This document shows, piece by piece, positions 26,922 through 35,016 of a stretch of DNA of 64,000 nucleotides; within the stretch, counting starts at the first letter, position 1, and every line of letters begins with the position of its first letter. The notes under the pieces were generated by a model that worked only from the letters and a program-made list of their open reading frames with translations, was not told the origin of the DNA and ran no database searches. The position numbers and the translations under genes were made by a program. The stretch is from Peptococcaceae bacterium BICA1-7. Lineage in GTDB: Bacteria; Bacillota; Desulfotomaculia; Desulfotomaculales; Desulfocucumaceae. The stretch is taken from assembly GCA_000802095.1 (NCBI GenBank), contig JUEB01000011.1:62001-126000 (forward strand). Direction: 5' to 3'.

Positions 26922-26960
26922 AAAACCGCCCTGTGGGCGGTGCCGTCCTTACAGACGGCA
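26921..26960 (-). terminator. Double hairpin, terminator on the minus strand
   Basis: CCGTC/GACGG and CCGCC/GGCGG hairpins lie side by side, and on the minus strand they run into TTTTTT. They probably end the transcript of the hotdog thioesterase gene after it passes the repeat. Confidence 0.6.
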
Positions 26961-27000
26961 GGGAGACAGTAGACAGGAGACTGCTCAATAGTATAACCCC

Positions 27001-27120
27001 CGGTCGGGAGACAGGAGGACCAGGTATTCCTTAAAAGAACCCAGAATAAACAAGTATTTCTCTCCGCTCCTTACACCTCAAAGCAGGGCAAAAAACTTCT
27101 GTCTCCTGTCTCCCGACCGG
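27001..27120. repeat. Heptad-armed intergenic hairpin, copy 4
   Basis: The cleanest copy: left end CGGTCGGGAGACAGGAGGAC and right arm TCTGTCTCCTGTCTCCCGACCG, around a unique core of about 75 bases. Extra heptads (GGGAGACAGTAGACAGGAGA) lie just left at 26961-26980. Confidence 0.72.
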
Positions 27121-27142
27121 CAAGTAGTACCCATAAGCATGT

Positions 27143-27559
27143 CTACTCCTTATCCCGGTTGACCCTGGCCGCGTCAATAATGGCCATGGTGCAGCGGGAG
27201 ACGCAGATAAGCTTTTCATCTTCATCGGTAATTTTTATTTCCCACAGCATGGTGGTACGCCCCTTGTAGATAGGCACCGCCCTGGCCCTGACCGTTCCGG
27301 ACCGCTTTGACCTCAGGTGGTTGGCGTTTATTTCAAGCCCCACCACCAGTTGCTTCGAGGGATCTACATTAAGAAATGCCCCTGTGGAGGCAGCAGTTTC
27401 CGCCAGGGCCACCGAGGCCCCCCCGTGCAGCAGCCCGTAGGGCTGGTGTGTCCTCTCATCCACCGGCATGGTCATCACCACCAGATCCGGCCCGGCCTCC
27501 TCCAACTCTATTCCCAGTACATTCATCAGTGTTTTGCTGGTGTCCAGTCTGACAGTCAT
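27143..27559 (-). CDS. PaaI-type hotdog thioesterase
   Basis: A 138-residue acyl-CoA thioesterase of the hotdog fold. The hallmark GLLHGGASVALAETAAS (active-site HGG region) and GLEINANHLR are present. AAAGGAG sits directly against the first ATG, so the second ATG at 27559 with 9-base spacing is the better start. It may hydrolyse aromatic or short-chain acyl-CoA esters and so prevent CoA sequestration. No phenylacetate genes are nearby. Confidence 0.85.
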   Translation of the reverse strand: MTVRLDTSKTLMNVLGIELEEAGPDLVVMTMPVDERTHQPYGLLHGGASVALAETAASTGAFLNVDPSKQLVVGLEINANHLRSKRSGTVRARAVPIYKGRTTMLWEIKITDEDEKLICVSRCTMAIIDAARVNRDKE

Positions 27560-27747
27560 AATATACATCTCCTTTATAAAGCATAACCCGGGCCTCTTCC
27601 CCTTTTTTTACACTTCGGCAAAATATGTAGTCATTCCTCCCTTTTACAAGGCAAGGCATTTCTAACCTACATAAAACAAAAACATATTTGGCATTTTGTT
27701 GACAAATCCACAGCCAACTTCAACCTGCAAGGAAAAGTACATCTACC

Positions 27748-28641
27748 TCAGGTAACTCCCCTCAGGTCGAAATCAGGCACATATTCCTCCGAGGCAGCTG
27801 TCAGTTCCTGAATAAAGCCCTTTTCCAAACCCAACTCCCAGAGGCCGTCCATCACCTGCTGGTATTCAACGGCCGTTAGACGCCGGTTTAAAGGAGGTAT
27901 CCCTACAGCGAGGTGGGTAGGAAAATATTGGGCCATCAGGCTTATGTAAACATCCTTTGGAAGGTTGGCAGCAATCCAGCGCAGCACCCGCAGGGAATCC
28001 GGTACATGGCCGGGCAGGACCAGGTGGCGGATGATCATTCCCCGGCGGGCCAGGCCGTTTTCGTCCAGGACGGGGGCGCCCACCTGGCGGTACATCTCTT
28101 TTACGGCCGCCGCAGCCGCAGTGAAATAGTCAGGTGCAGCAGAATAGAGCCGGGCTGGCTCCTGGCTGCCATACTTCAGGTCCGGCAGGTAGATGTCCAC
28201 CAGCCCCTCCAGCAGTCTTAAAACTTCCACGGTTTCATAGCCGTGGGTATTATAGACCACCGGGACGGAGAGTCCCTGGCCCCTGGCGCTCCTGATGGCC
28301 TGGATTACAGCCGGCACGTAGGGTGTGGGAGAAACCAGGTTTATGTTATGGGCGCCCAGATCCTGCAGGTCTATGAATATCTGTGCCAGATGATCCACAT
28401 CCACCGTCCGGCCAAAGCCACCCTGGCTGATCTGGTGGTTCTGGCAAAAGACACATCTCAGGTTGCAGTGGGAAAAGAAAACCGTCCCGGATCCGTCCTT
28501 CCCGCTGATGCAGGGCTCCTCTCCGAAGTGGAGGTCGGCCAGGGCCACCCTGGGCAGCGCCGGGGCACTGCAATACCCGGTTTCCCCCTCCTGGCGGTTG
28601 ACTCCGCAGCACCGGGGGCACAGGGAGCAGCACGTTAACAA
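27748..28641 (-). CDS. Radical SAM protein, PflA-like (COG1313 type)
   Basis: A radical SAM enzyme with the cluster motif SHCNLRCVFCQNHQIS (C-x3-C-x2-C). An N-terminal Cys pair region (CCSLCPRCCGVNR) and YCSAP are typical of the putative pyruvate-formate-lyase activating enzyme group. Such proteins generate a 5'-deoxyadenosyl radical, probably to activate a glycyl radical enzyme, but no glycyl radical enzyme is in the window. The frame starts at a TTG; an alternative CTG behind GAGGGGG lies three codons upstream, so the exact start is uncertain. Confidence 0.82.
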   Translation of the reverse strand: MLTCCSLCPRCCGVNRQEGETGYCSAPALPRVALADLHFGEEPCISGKDGSGTVFFSHCNLRCVFCQNHQISQGGFGRTVDVDHLAQIFIDLQDLGAHNINLVSPTPYVPAVIQAIRSARGQGLSVPVVYNTHGYETVEVLRLLEGLVDIYLPDLKYGSQEPARLYSAAPDYFTAAAAAVKEMYRQVGAPVLDENGLARRGMIIRHLVLPGHVPDSLRVLRWIAANLPKDVYISLMAQYFPTHLAVGIPPLNRRLTAVEYQQVMDGLWELGLEKGFIQELTAASEEYVPDFDLRGVT

Positions 28642-28806
28642 GTTATCCAGTACTAATCCCCCTCAGCATCAAAGCGGCCGGCGGATCGAACCGCTGCCAT
28701 GTCTGGCTTCGCTTCGGCCACAACATCTCACAAATTCTTCCACGATTAGCTTATCATAAAACCAGGTATAAAAATACCGGGGATAACCCCGGCAGCATTG
28801 CAGAGA

Positions 28807-28844
28807 AAAGTTAGAGACCTCCGTTACCGGAGGTCTCTAACTTT
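28807..28844 (-). terminator. Hairpin directly behind an orphan tRNA 3' end
   Basis: AAAGTTAGAGACCTCCG pairs with the complementary half around a loop of about 4 bases. Read on the minus strand it follows the tRNA-Val fragment after two bases and runs into TTTTCTC, as tRNA terminators do. Confidence 0.65.
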
Positions 28845-28846
28845 AA

Positions 28847-28874
28847 TGGTGGGCGATGACGGGCTTGAACCGCC
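28847..28874 (-). repeat. Orphan 3' end of tRNA-Val (probable att site)
   Basis: These 28 bases are identical to 55143-55170, the T-arm and acceptor 3' strand including CCA of tRNA-Val(TAC), in the same orientation. Identity stops abruptly on both sides and no tRNA body follows. A copied tRNA 3' end is the usual attR mark of an integrated island. Confidence 0.75.
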
Positions 28875-28986
28875 TATGGATGAGCCATGTAATACAACCA
28901 TAAAGCAGTGTCAATTTGAAAGAGCTTGTTTATTAAAATCACTGTCCAAGCTCTGCTATAACAATAACGCAAGATTTCGCTAACGA

Positions 28987-29760
28987 TTATTTGCCCTTAA
29001 AAACAGGTGGTCTCTTCTGAAAGAATGCCATTGCTCCTTCTCTTGCATCATCGCTGCTGAACACCCTGGCTACTCCTTCAAACTCGATTTTATATACACC
29101 TTCATCAAGTGGAGCATTTAAACCCCTATTAACTGCCCTGATTATTTCCCTCTGGGCTATAGGGGCGCCGGTGGCCAGTCCGGCAGCAAAGGTTTTAGCT
29201 TCGTTTACTATAGAATTTTGCGGCACAACACGGTTTACCACCCCGAGGTTTAATGCCTCCCGGGCTGTAAGCGGATCACCTGTGAGCATTAATTCCATGG
29301 CCTTTGTTTTGCCGATATATCTGGGCAGGCGCTGGGTTCCACCCCACCCCGGCATTATTCCCAATTTAACCTCCGGAAGACCAATTTTGGCGTTGTCTGC
29401 GATAAACCTCATGTGGCACGACATGGCCAGTTCCAGCCCTCCGCCATATGCGCTTCCCTGCATCGCAGCTATAATTATCTTGGGATAGTTCTCGATCTTA
29501 AAATAGACGTCATTGCCGTTAATTCTTTCTGTATCGGCCTGCAAACCGGAGAATTCACTTATATCGGCCCCCGCCGAAAACAGTTTTTCGCCCGTTCCGG
29601 TTATTATTATTACGCGGATGCTGTCGTCGTTAAGGCTCTCATCCAGCAGCCGGTCAAGGTCTTTAAGCACCCCCTGGCCCATGGCGTTGGCAGGAGGATT
29701 ATTAATGGCCGCCACCAGCACATTGTTTTCTTTTTCCACTATAAGTTTTTGGTAATCCAT
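28987..29760 (-). CDS. Enoyl-CoA hydratase (crotonase family)
   Basis: Hydrates crotonyl-CoA or similar enoyl-CoA to 3-hydroxyacyl-CoA in beta-oxidation. The oxyanion-hole motifs are SAGADISEF and GSAYGGGLELAMSCHMRF. The catalytic pair sits in LPEVKLGIMPGWGGTQRLPR. GGGAGGG ahead of the ATG at 29760 fixes a 257-residue protein. It is last in a minus-strand operon after acyl-CoA dehydrogenase and hydroxyacyl-CoA dehydrogenase. Confidence 0.92.
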   Translation of the reverse strand: MDYQKLIVEKENNVLVAAINNPPANAMGQGVLKDLDRLLDESLNDDSIRVIIITGTGEKLFSAGADISEFSGLQADTERINGNDVYFKIENYPKIIIAAMQGSAYGGGLELAMSCHMRFIADNAKIGLPEVKLGIMPGWGGTQRLPRYIGKTKAMELMLTGDPLTAREALNLGVVNRVVPQNSIVNEAKTFAAGLATGAPIAQREIIRAVNRGLNAPLDEGVYKIEFEGVARVFSSDDAREGAMAFFQKRPPVFKGK

Positions 29761-29804
29761 CTTAAGCTTCCCTCCCAACAACTAATTTCTATCTTGAACA
29801 GCGG

Positions 29805-30668
29805 CTACTTTTTGGTGTAATCATACCAGCCCTTACCGGTTTTTTGTCCCCACTCCCCCTTGACATATTTTTCCACCACATAAGGGGAGGGCTTGTACTG
29901 GGGATCACCGGTTGCTTTGTATTTCTCCATGTTAAGGATATATGTGAGGTCGATTCCCGTCAGGTCCATCAGCCGGAACGCCCCCATGGGGTGGCCCAGC
30001 CCGTACATCAGCGCTTTATCTATTTCTTCAAAGGATGATACTCCCATGTCGTAGATATGCAGCGCTTCAGTGCAGATGGCAGCCATTATGCGGTTAACCA
30101 AAAAGCCTTCTATTTCTTTTTTAAGAAGGACCGGCTCCTTGCCAAGGGCAAGGCTTACTTCCATGATCGAGGCTGCGGTTTCATCAGAGGTATGCGCTCC
30201 CTGCACAACCTCCACCAGCTTCATGACCAAGGCGGGGTTGAAATAGTGCATGTTGCAGACCTTGTCCGGTCTGTTGGTGACATCTGCAATCTTAGAGCTT
30301 ACGATAAAGGAGCTGTTGGTGGCCAGGATGGTATGAGGGGGACATATTTCATCCAGCTGTTTGAAAATCTTCCTCTTTAAATCCAGAATTTCCAGCACGG
30401 CCTCGATAACCAAGTCGACATCTCTGGCCGCTTCCTTCAGATTAGCGGTAAAGGATATGTTAGCTCTGACTGCTTTGGCCTTTTCTTCAGTCATTTTGCC
30501 CTTGGCCACCCTTTGGGGAAGATAGGTGTTAACAAAGTCTTCCGCCTTTTTCAAAATGTCAGGGTTAACATCGGTACACTTTACTGTAAAGCCGGATATT
30601 GCAGCATTAAGGGCAATCTGGTGCCCCATGTTGCCGGCGCCCACAACACAGATTTTTTTAATATCCAT
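29805..30668 (-). CDS. 3-hydroxyacyl/3-hydroxybutyryl-CoA dehydrogenase
   Basis: NAD-dependent oxidation of 3-hydroxyacyl-CoA to 3-oxoacyl-CoA. The Rossmann motif VVGAGNMGHQIAL is at the start. FATNSS-like ILATNSSFIVSS, MHYFNPALVMKLVEVV with the catalytic His, and GFLVNRIM follow. The length (287) is normal. GAGGAGG lies ahead of the ATG. It sits 44 bases upstream of the crotonase gene. Confidence 0.93.
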   Translation of the reverse strand: MDIKKICVVGAGNMGHQIALNAAISGFTVKCTDVNPDILKKAEDFVNTYLPQRVAKGKMTEEKAKAVRANISFTANLKEAARDVDLVIEAVLEILDLKRKIFKQLDEICPPHTILATNSSFIVSSKIADVTNRPDKVCNMHYFNPALVMKLVEVVQGAHTSDETAASIMEVSLALGKEPVLLKKEIEGFLVNRIMAAICTEALHIYDMGVSSFEEIDKALMYGLGHPMGAFRLMDLTGIDLTYILNMEKYKATGDPQYKPSPYVVEKYVKGEWGQKTGKGWYDYTKK

Positions 30669-30698
30669 TATTTAACCTCCTCATATTTTAATGATAAA

Positions 30699-32528
30699 TT
30701 ATTTCTCCAGGGCTTCTTCCGGTATCTCGATGGCCGAAGTATCGCAGTCTTTGATGATTTCAGCAATATTAAATATTTGGGGAACGATGTTCCTGATGTA
30801 GAACCTGGCAGTCTGCACCTTGCCCAGGTAGAAGTTGTAATCAAAATGACCTTCCCCCAATTCCTTCATCTTTCCAATGGCCACCGAGGCCTGCTCCAGC
30901 AGCAGGGAACCGCCCCAAAGCATGGAGGTGGCGTGTAATATCCTGGTTGAGTACAGGGGGACCACCTTAATGTTCTTCATGAAAACGCCGGCGATAAACA
31001 TCTGTATTTCCTTGTAAGTTGCCATTGCCTTTTTCATTATATTGACTTCCCGGTCCATTCCTTCCAGATCACTATTGCCTTCGATGGCGGATTCCACTTC
31101 GGCCAGCCATTCCGCAAAAACCTTGCCCCCATCCTGCATCCACTTTCTGCCAACGAGGTCCATGGACTGGATGAAATTAGTACCCTCCCATATGGACAGA
31201 ATTTTACTGTCCCGGGCACACTGCGCCACCGGATACTCCTCGGTGAAGCCATAGCCCCCATGCACCTGGATGGCTTCGGCTGTGGTCTGCCACACCATGT
31301 CCGATGGATAAGCCTTGACCATAGGATTGTTCACGTCAACTCGCCTTTCGGCCATTTTCCTTTCCCCGGGATCCGGACTGAAACTGGAAAGGTCCAAATA
31401 ATAGGAATTCTTGGCGATCATGGCCCGGCAGGCCTCAGCTATGGATTTCTGGTACATAAGCATTTTTCTGATGTCCGGGTGCTGGATGATGGGCACCCGG
31501 GGTCCCTTGGGATTGTCAATGGCCTTACCCTGGACCCGCTCTTTGGCATACTGCAGGGAATGATAGTAGGCTGCCTGCATTATGGAAAGGGCGGTAAGCC
31601 CTGTATCCTGCCTGGCCCCGTTCATCATCACAAACATCTGGGCCATGCCCTCGGCAACACCCTTTTCATTCGGAGGGCTCCCCAGCAGGATGCCGCGGCA
31701 GCTGTCATCCTCGCCGAAGCTGAGCATGGCGGTGGGGGATCCGTGAATGCCCATCTTATGCTCCAGGGCCACGGTGTGTACGTCGTTTAGTTCTCCCAGG
31801 GTGCCGTCGTCGTTAACCCAGAACTTGGGCACGATGAAAAGGGATATTCCCTTGGTGCCGGGCGCCGATCCCTCACACTTGGCCAACAGCAGGTGAACAA
31901 TATTTTCGGTAATGTCTTGATCTCCGCAGGTGATAAAGCACTTGGTCCCCTTTATTTTATAAATACTGGGGTCATCGGTGGCATAGGCCCTGGTGGTTAT
32001 GTCACCCACATCGGAACCGCAACAGGGCTCGGTAAGACACATGGTGCCCGCCCACCGGCCGCTGTACATGTTGGGAAGAAATTTTTTCCTGTCCTCTTCC
32101 CTGCCATAGTTGTGAATAAGGCTGGCAGCTCCCCCGGTCAGCCCGATGTATGGGTGAAAGGCCGGATTGGCGGCATTTAACATTTCCCATAGCAAAGTAT
32201 GAACTAAAACAGGTATTTTCCCTTCCTCTTCAGGGTCAAACTGAGAATTCCCGTACCCATTTTCCTGCATAAACCTATACAGCCTGTGAAAGGATTCCGG
32301 GGCATAAGCCTTTCCGTTCTCAAGCCTTACCCCTATTCTGTCACCGTCAATGTTGGTGGGGGCCACCATTTCCCTGGCCACCTTTAAGCCCTGATCCAAA
32401 ATCATGTCCACATCTTCAAGGCTGTAATATTCCTTAAAGGTGTCGAAGCTGAATATTTTTTCCGAATTCAGCCACTCTTTGATGACAAACTTATGATCCC
32501 TATTCGAGTAGTAAAAATTACCAGACAA
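30699..32528 (-). CDS. Long-type acyl-CoA dehydrogenase
   Basis: An FAD-dependent acyl-CoA dehydrogenase of about 610 residues, the long form with an extra C-terminal helical domain. Signatures are MCLTEPCCGSDVG (FAD/substrate site), IQVHGGYGFTEEYPVAQCARDSKI and the catalytic Glu in SIWEGTN. The ORF reaches ATG 32552, but CGGGAGG lies 8 bases before a TTG at 32528, giving the start SGNFYYSNRDHKF, which I prefer. A sigma-54-type promoter lies upstream at 32612-32627. No etfAB is in the window, so the electron acceptor is encoded elsewhere. Confidence 0.92.
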   Translation of the reverse strand: MSGNFYYSNRDHKFVIKEWLNSEKIFSFDTFKEYYSLEDVDMILDQGLKVAREMVAPTNIDGDRIGVRLENGKAYAPESFHRLYRFMQENGYGNSQFDPEEEGKIPVLVHTLLWEMLNAANPAFHPYIGLTGGAASLIHNYGREEDRKKFLPNMYSGRWAGTMCLTEPCCGSDVGDITTRAYATDDPSIYKIKGTKCFITCGDQDITENIVHLLLAKCEGSAPGTKGISLFIVPKFWVNDDGTLGELNDVHTVALEHKMGIHGSPTAMLSFGEDDSCRGILLGSPPNEKGVAEGMAQMFVMMNGARQDTGLTALSIMQAAYYHSLQYAKERVQGKAIDNPKGPRVPIIQHPDIRKMLMYQKSIAEACRAMIAKNSYYLDLSSFSPDPGERKMAERRVDVNNPMVKAYPSDMVWQTTAEAIQVHGGYGFTEEYPVAQCARDSKILSIWEGTNFIQSMDLVGRKWMQDGGKVFAEWLAEVESAIEGNSDLEGMDREVNIMKKAMATYKEIQMFIAGVFMKNIKVVPLYSTRILHATSMLWGGSLLLEQASVAIGKMKELGEGHFDYNFYLGKVQTARFYIRNIVPQIFNIAEIIKDCDTSAIEIPEEALEK

Positions 32529-32611
32529 TGCTTTAACCTCCCGAATTCTCATATGTCCAACTTACCAATATCCACAATGTAAGGCGCCTACATCGTTATG
32601 TTAATTCTTAT

Positions 32612-32627
32612 AGCAATTCTTGTTCCC
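32612..32627 (-). promoter_or_regulatory. Probable sigma-54 promoter of the acyl-CoA dehydrogenase operon
   Basis: On the minus strand GGGAACAAGAATTGCT has the GG and GC doublets at the correct -24/-12 spacing, differing from the consensus TGGCAC-N5-TTGCT at two positions. It faces the three-gene beta-oxidation operon next to an enhancer-binding regulator gene. Confidence 0.6.
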
Positions 32628-32643
32628 ATATATTTAGGAACCA

Positions 32644-32676
32644 TAAAAAAAAACCGGTTTTTTACCGGTTTTTTAA
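32644..32676 (-). terminator. Terminator of the sigma-54 regulator gene
   Basis: AAAACCGGT and ACCGGTTTT form a stem; on the minus strand it ends in a long T-run just past the regulator stop. Confidence 0.8.
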
Positions 32677-32697
32677 ATATGACTTATTTTGACAGTG

Positions 32698-34632
32698 TTA
32701 AATAAGACTGTATTCCTTCAAACGCCTGTATAGTGTTTTACGCGAGATTCCCAGGGACTTCGCTGTCTTGGATTTATTATAGTTGTTTTTTTGCAAAGTG
32801 CTTTCAATAGCCTGTTTTTTTATATCAGACATGGTTATATCCCCAATCGTGGCAGATTTCAGGCTGTCAACGCCTTCGTCGACAGGGGAAAAGTACTCCT
32901 GTATCAGGTCGTAAGTGATTATCTGGCCAGACGAAAGCTGTATAGCACCCTCCAGAGCATTTTGCAATTCCCTTATATTTCCCGGCCAGCCATATCTCAG
33001 AAAAGCCTCGGATACTTCAGGGGAAAGTGACATCTCAGGCTTTCCAATCCTCTGGCATATCCTGCTTATAAATTGTCTGGCCAGTATGATGATGTCGTCG
33101 GACCTTTCTCTAAGCGGCGGCAGGTTTATGCGTATCACTCCCAGCCGGTAATAGAGGTCACGCCTGAACCTGTTCCTGACCACCTCATCCTCCAGGCTCT
33201 TATTGGTGGCAGCAATAATCCTTACATTTACCGGTATTAATTTGCCTCCCCCAAGGCGCATGACACTTTTCTCTTCGATCACTCTTAAAAGTGAAGCCTG
33301 CAGGTCCAGGGGCATATCGCCGATTTCGTCCAGAAACAGAGTACCCTGGTCGGCCAGCTCAAATTTCCCCAAATTGCCGCCTTTTTTGGCCCCGGTAAAG
33401 GCTCCGTCTTCATAACCGAACAGCTCGCTGGCAATCAGCTCCCTGGGAAGAGCGGCGCAGTTTATGGCCAGAAAGGGGTTGTTCATTCTTGAGCTGGCAT
33501 TATGCATTGACTGGGCAATTATATCCTTGCCTGTCCCGCTTTCTCCCAGGAGCAGCACGTTTGAATCGGAAGAAGCAGCCGCCTTGGCTATTTTAATCAC
33601 CTGCAGAAATCTGGGGTTGCTTCCTATTATATCGGAGAAAGACATCTTTGCGTTACGGGCAATATATTTTCTTATCAACCTGTTAATACGCTCGGATTCC
33701 TGTATAACTATTACGTTACCCACCAGATTCATTTCCGGAATATCATAATAGGTGATGTTAACATTGAGACTTACTTTTTCTTTTCCCACAACCAGCACCA
33801 GAGTTTCATCGGACATGGACCGGGCCTGGGTCAACACCTCTAAAAAGTGGTGATTTTCTTGAGTATATTCTATCAGGTCAAAAAGAGTCAGACCGCAAAA
33901 AGGCTTGCACTCCTTTCTAAATATTCTGAAGCCGCTCTTGTTAATGTAAATTATCTTGCCCTGGAGGTCGACAATCAGTATTCCCTCGGATACCGAGTTG
34001 GTAATTGTCTCATTGTACCTGTCAAAGGCTATTTTGGATTCTATGTGCTTTGTTGCGGAGGTAACCATGCCTAATGAGAGATTGTTGGATATATCTGCGG
34101 GGCCGGCCAATATAAGGCCTCCGACTAATTTCTGAATGGCCTGATCTATTATGGGAGCAAAGGAACAGTTCATTTCAACCTGAATGCGGCTAAAGTTTTC
34201 ACACCCTTCCAGCGATATTGGCCTTGCCAGCTTCAGGCCAAGGGTGGCCGCATTTGTGCCCATAACATCTTCCGACCACTTTGCCCCTTCCACCAGTCCG
34301 ACCCCGGCAGCCCAATGGAGAGAAGACTCGTCCCCAAATGTTTTCAACACGACGGCATTAGTGTCAAATAGTCCCATTATAAAATCGGATCCTGCTAAAA
34401 ACTCCAGTGTATTTTCCAGTACAGGTACAGACGAATAAATTAGCAGACGAGAATTTCTACGATACTGGGATAATTCGGAATTTGTGCAGAGAACCGGCTT
34501 GGGTGTGGCGGGGGAGACGCCGTATTGCTGGCTGCGCTCCCATGAGTCCGCTATCTCCGGCCGCAACCCCTGTCTGGATATCGGATTGGAGTGATATTCT
34601 TCCCATCTGTCAAAAATCTTTCTGTTACCCAT
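32698..34632 (-). CDS. Sigma-54-dependent transcriptional activator (AcoR-like)
   Basis: An enhancer-binding protein of 644 residues. The N-terminal sensory half (about 1-190) has a GAF-like segment. A PAS domain follows (ILIVDLQGKIIYIN), then the AAA+ domain with GESGTGKDIIAQ (Walker A), the sigma-54 contact loop DGAFTGA and DQGTLFLDEIGDM (Walker B). A Fis-type HTH lies at the end (NKSKTAKSLGISRKTLYRRLKEY). GGAGG 7 bases before the ATG at 34632 sets the start. It sits between the beta-oxidation operon and the divergent thiolase gene, both with -24/-12 promoters, so it probably activates them in response to a CoA ester or acid. Confidence 0.93.
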   Translation of the reverse strand: MGNRKIFDRWEEYHSNPISRQGLRPEIADSWERSQQYGVSPATPKPVLCTNSELSQYRRNSRLLIYSSVPVLENTLEFLAGSDFIMGLFDTNAVVLKTFGDESSLHWAAGVGLVEGAKWSEDVMGTNAATLGLKLARPISLEGCENFSRIQVEMNCSFAPIIDQAIQKLVGGLILAGPADISNNLSLGMVTSATKHIESKIAFDRYNETITNSVSEGILIVDLQGKIIYINKSGFRIFRKECKPFCGLTLFDLIEYTQENHHFLEVLTQARSMSDETLVLVVGKEKVSLNVNITYYDIPEMNLVGNVIVIQESERINRLIRKYIARNAKMSFSDIIGSNPRFLQVIKIAKAAASSDSNVLLLGESGTGKDIIAQSMHNASSRMNNPFLAINCAALPRELIASELFGYEDGAFTGAKKGGNLGKFELADQGTLFLDEIGDMPLDLQASLLRVIEEKSVMRLGGGKLIPVNVRIIAATNKSLEDEVVRNRFRRDLYYRLGVIRINLPPLRERSDDIIILARQFISRICQRIGKPEMSLSPEVSEAFLRYGWPGNIRELQNALEGAIQLSSGQIITYDLIQEYFSPVDEGVDSLKSATIGDITMSDIKKQAIESTLQKNNYNKSKTAKSLGISRKTLYRRLKEYSLI

Positions 34633-34743
34633 TTTGTTACCTCCAGTAACAATTATCAAAGTTATGCAGTTATCGGGTTCTTAAAAAAACCCTTTAAAAC
34701 TTGTTGGTTTAAGCTTAACCAAGACTACGTGGATATGTCAATT

Positions 34744-34759
34744 AAAATGTATACATTTT
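34744..34759. promoter_or_regulatory. Palindromic upstream activator site 1
   Basis: AAAATGTATACATTTT is a perfect 16-bp palindrome about 170 bases upstream of the thiolase -24 element, a usual distance for an enhancer-binding activator. Confidence 0.6.
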
Positions 34760-34836
34760 GAGTGGCCGGTCAGAAACCTTTAACCCTGAAACAAAATGTC
34801 CCATAAAGAACCATTGTGCTTACCTGCAGGATACAC

Positions 34837-34850
34837 AATGTATACACATT
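34837..34850. promoter_or_regulatory. Palindromic upstream activator site 2
   Basis: AATGTATACACATT shares the TGTATACA core with the site at 34744 and lies about 80 bases ahead of the -24 element. Confidence 0.55.
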
Positions 34851-34916
34851 TAAGTAATGTCATTTTATAGCAGGCAACAAACAGCCCTCAAAATGTTTTT
34901 GCCGAAAAAGACATTG

Positions 34917-34932
34917 TGGCATTTAAATTGCT
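34917..34932 (+). promoter_or_regulatory. Sigma-54 promoter of the thiolase gene
   Basis: TGGCATTTAAATTGCT matches the -24/-12 consensus TGGCAY-N5-TTGCW with exact spacing, 85 bases before the thiolase start. Confidence 0.8.
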
Positions 34933-35016
34933 TGATAAAGTTAATGGCCTCGTTATGTATGCCAGGAGTCTGGAGGATTATTAAAACAAAGTCTAGAAAG
35001 GGGAAAAGGAAAAAAA

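Noticed and set aside
28798-28983. 61-codon ORF next to the orphan tRNA end
   Set aside because: It spans the terminator hairpin and the tRNA fragment, so its codons reflect RNA structure rather than protein.
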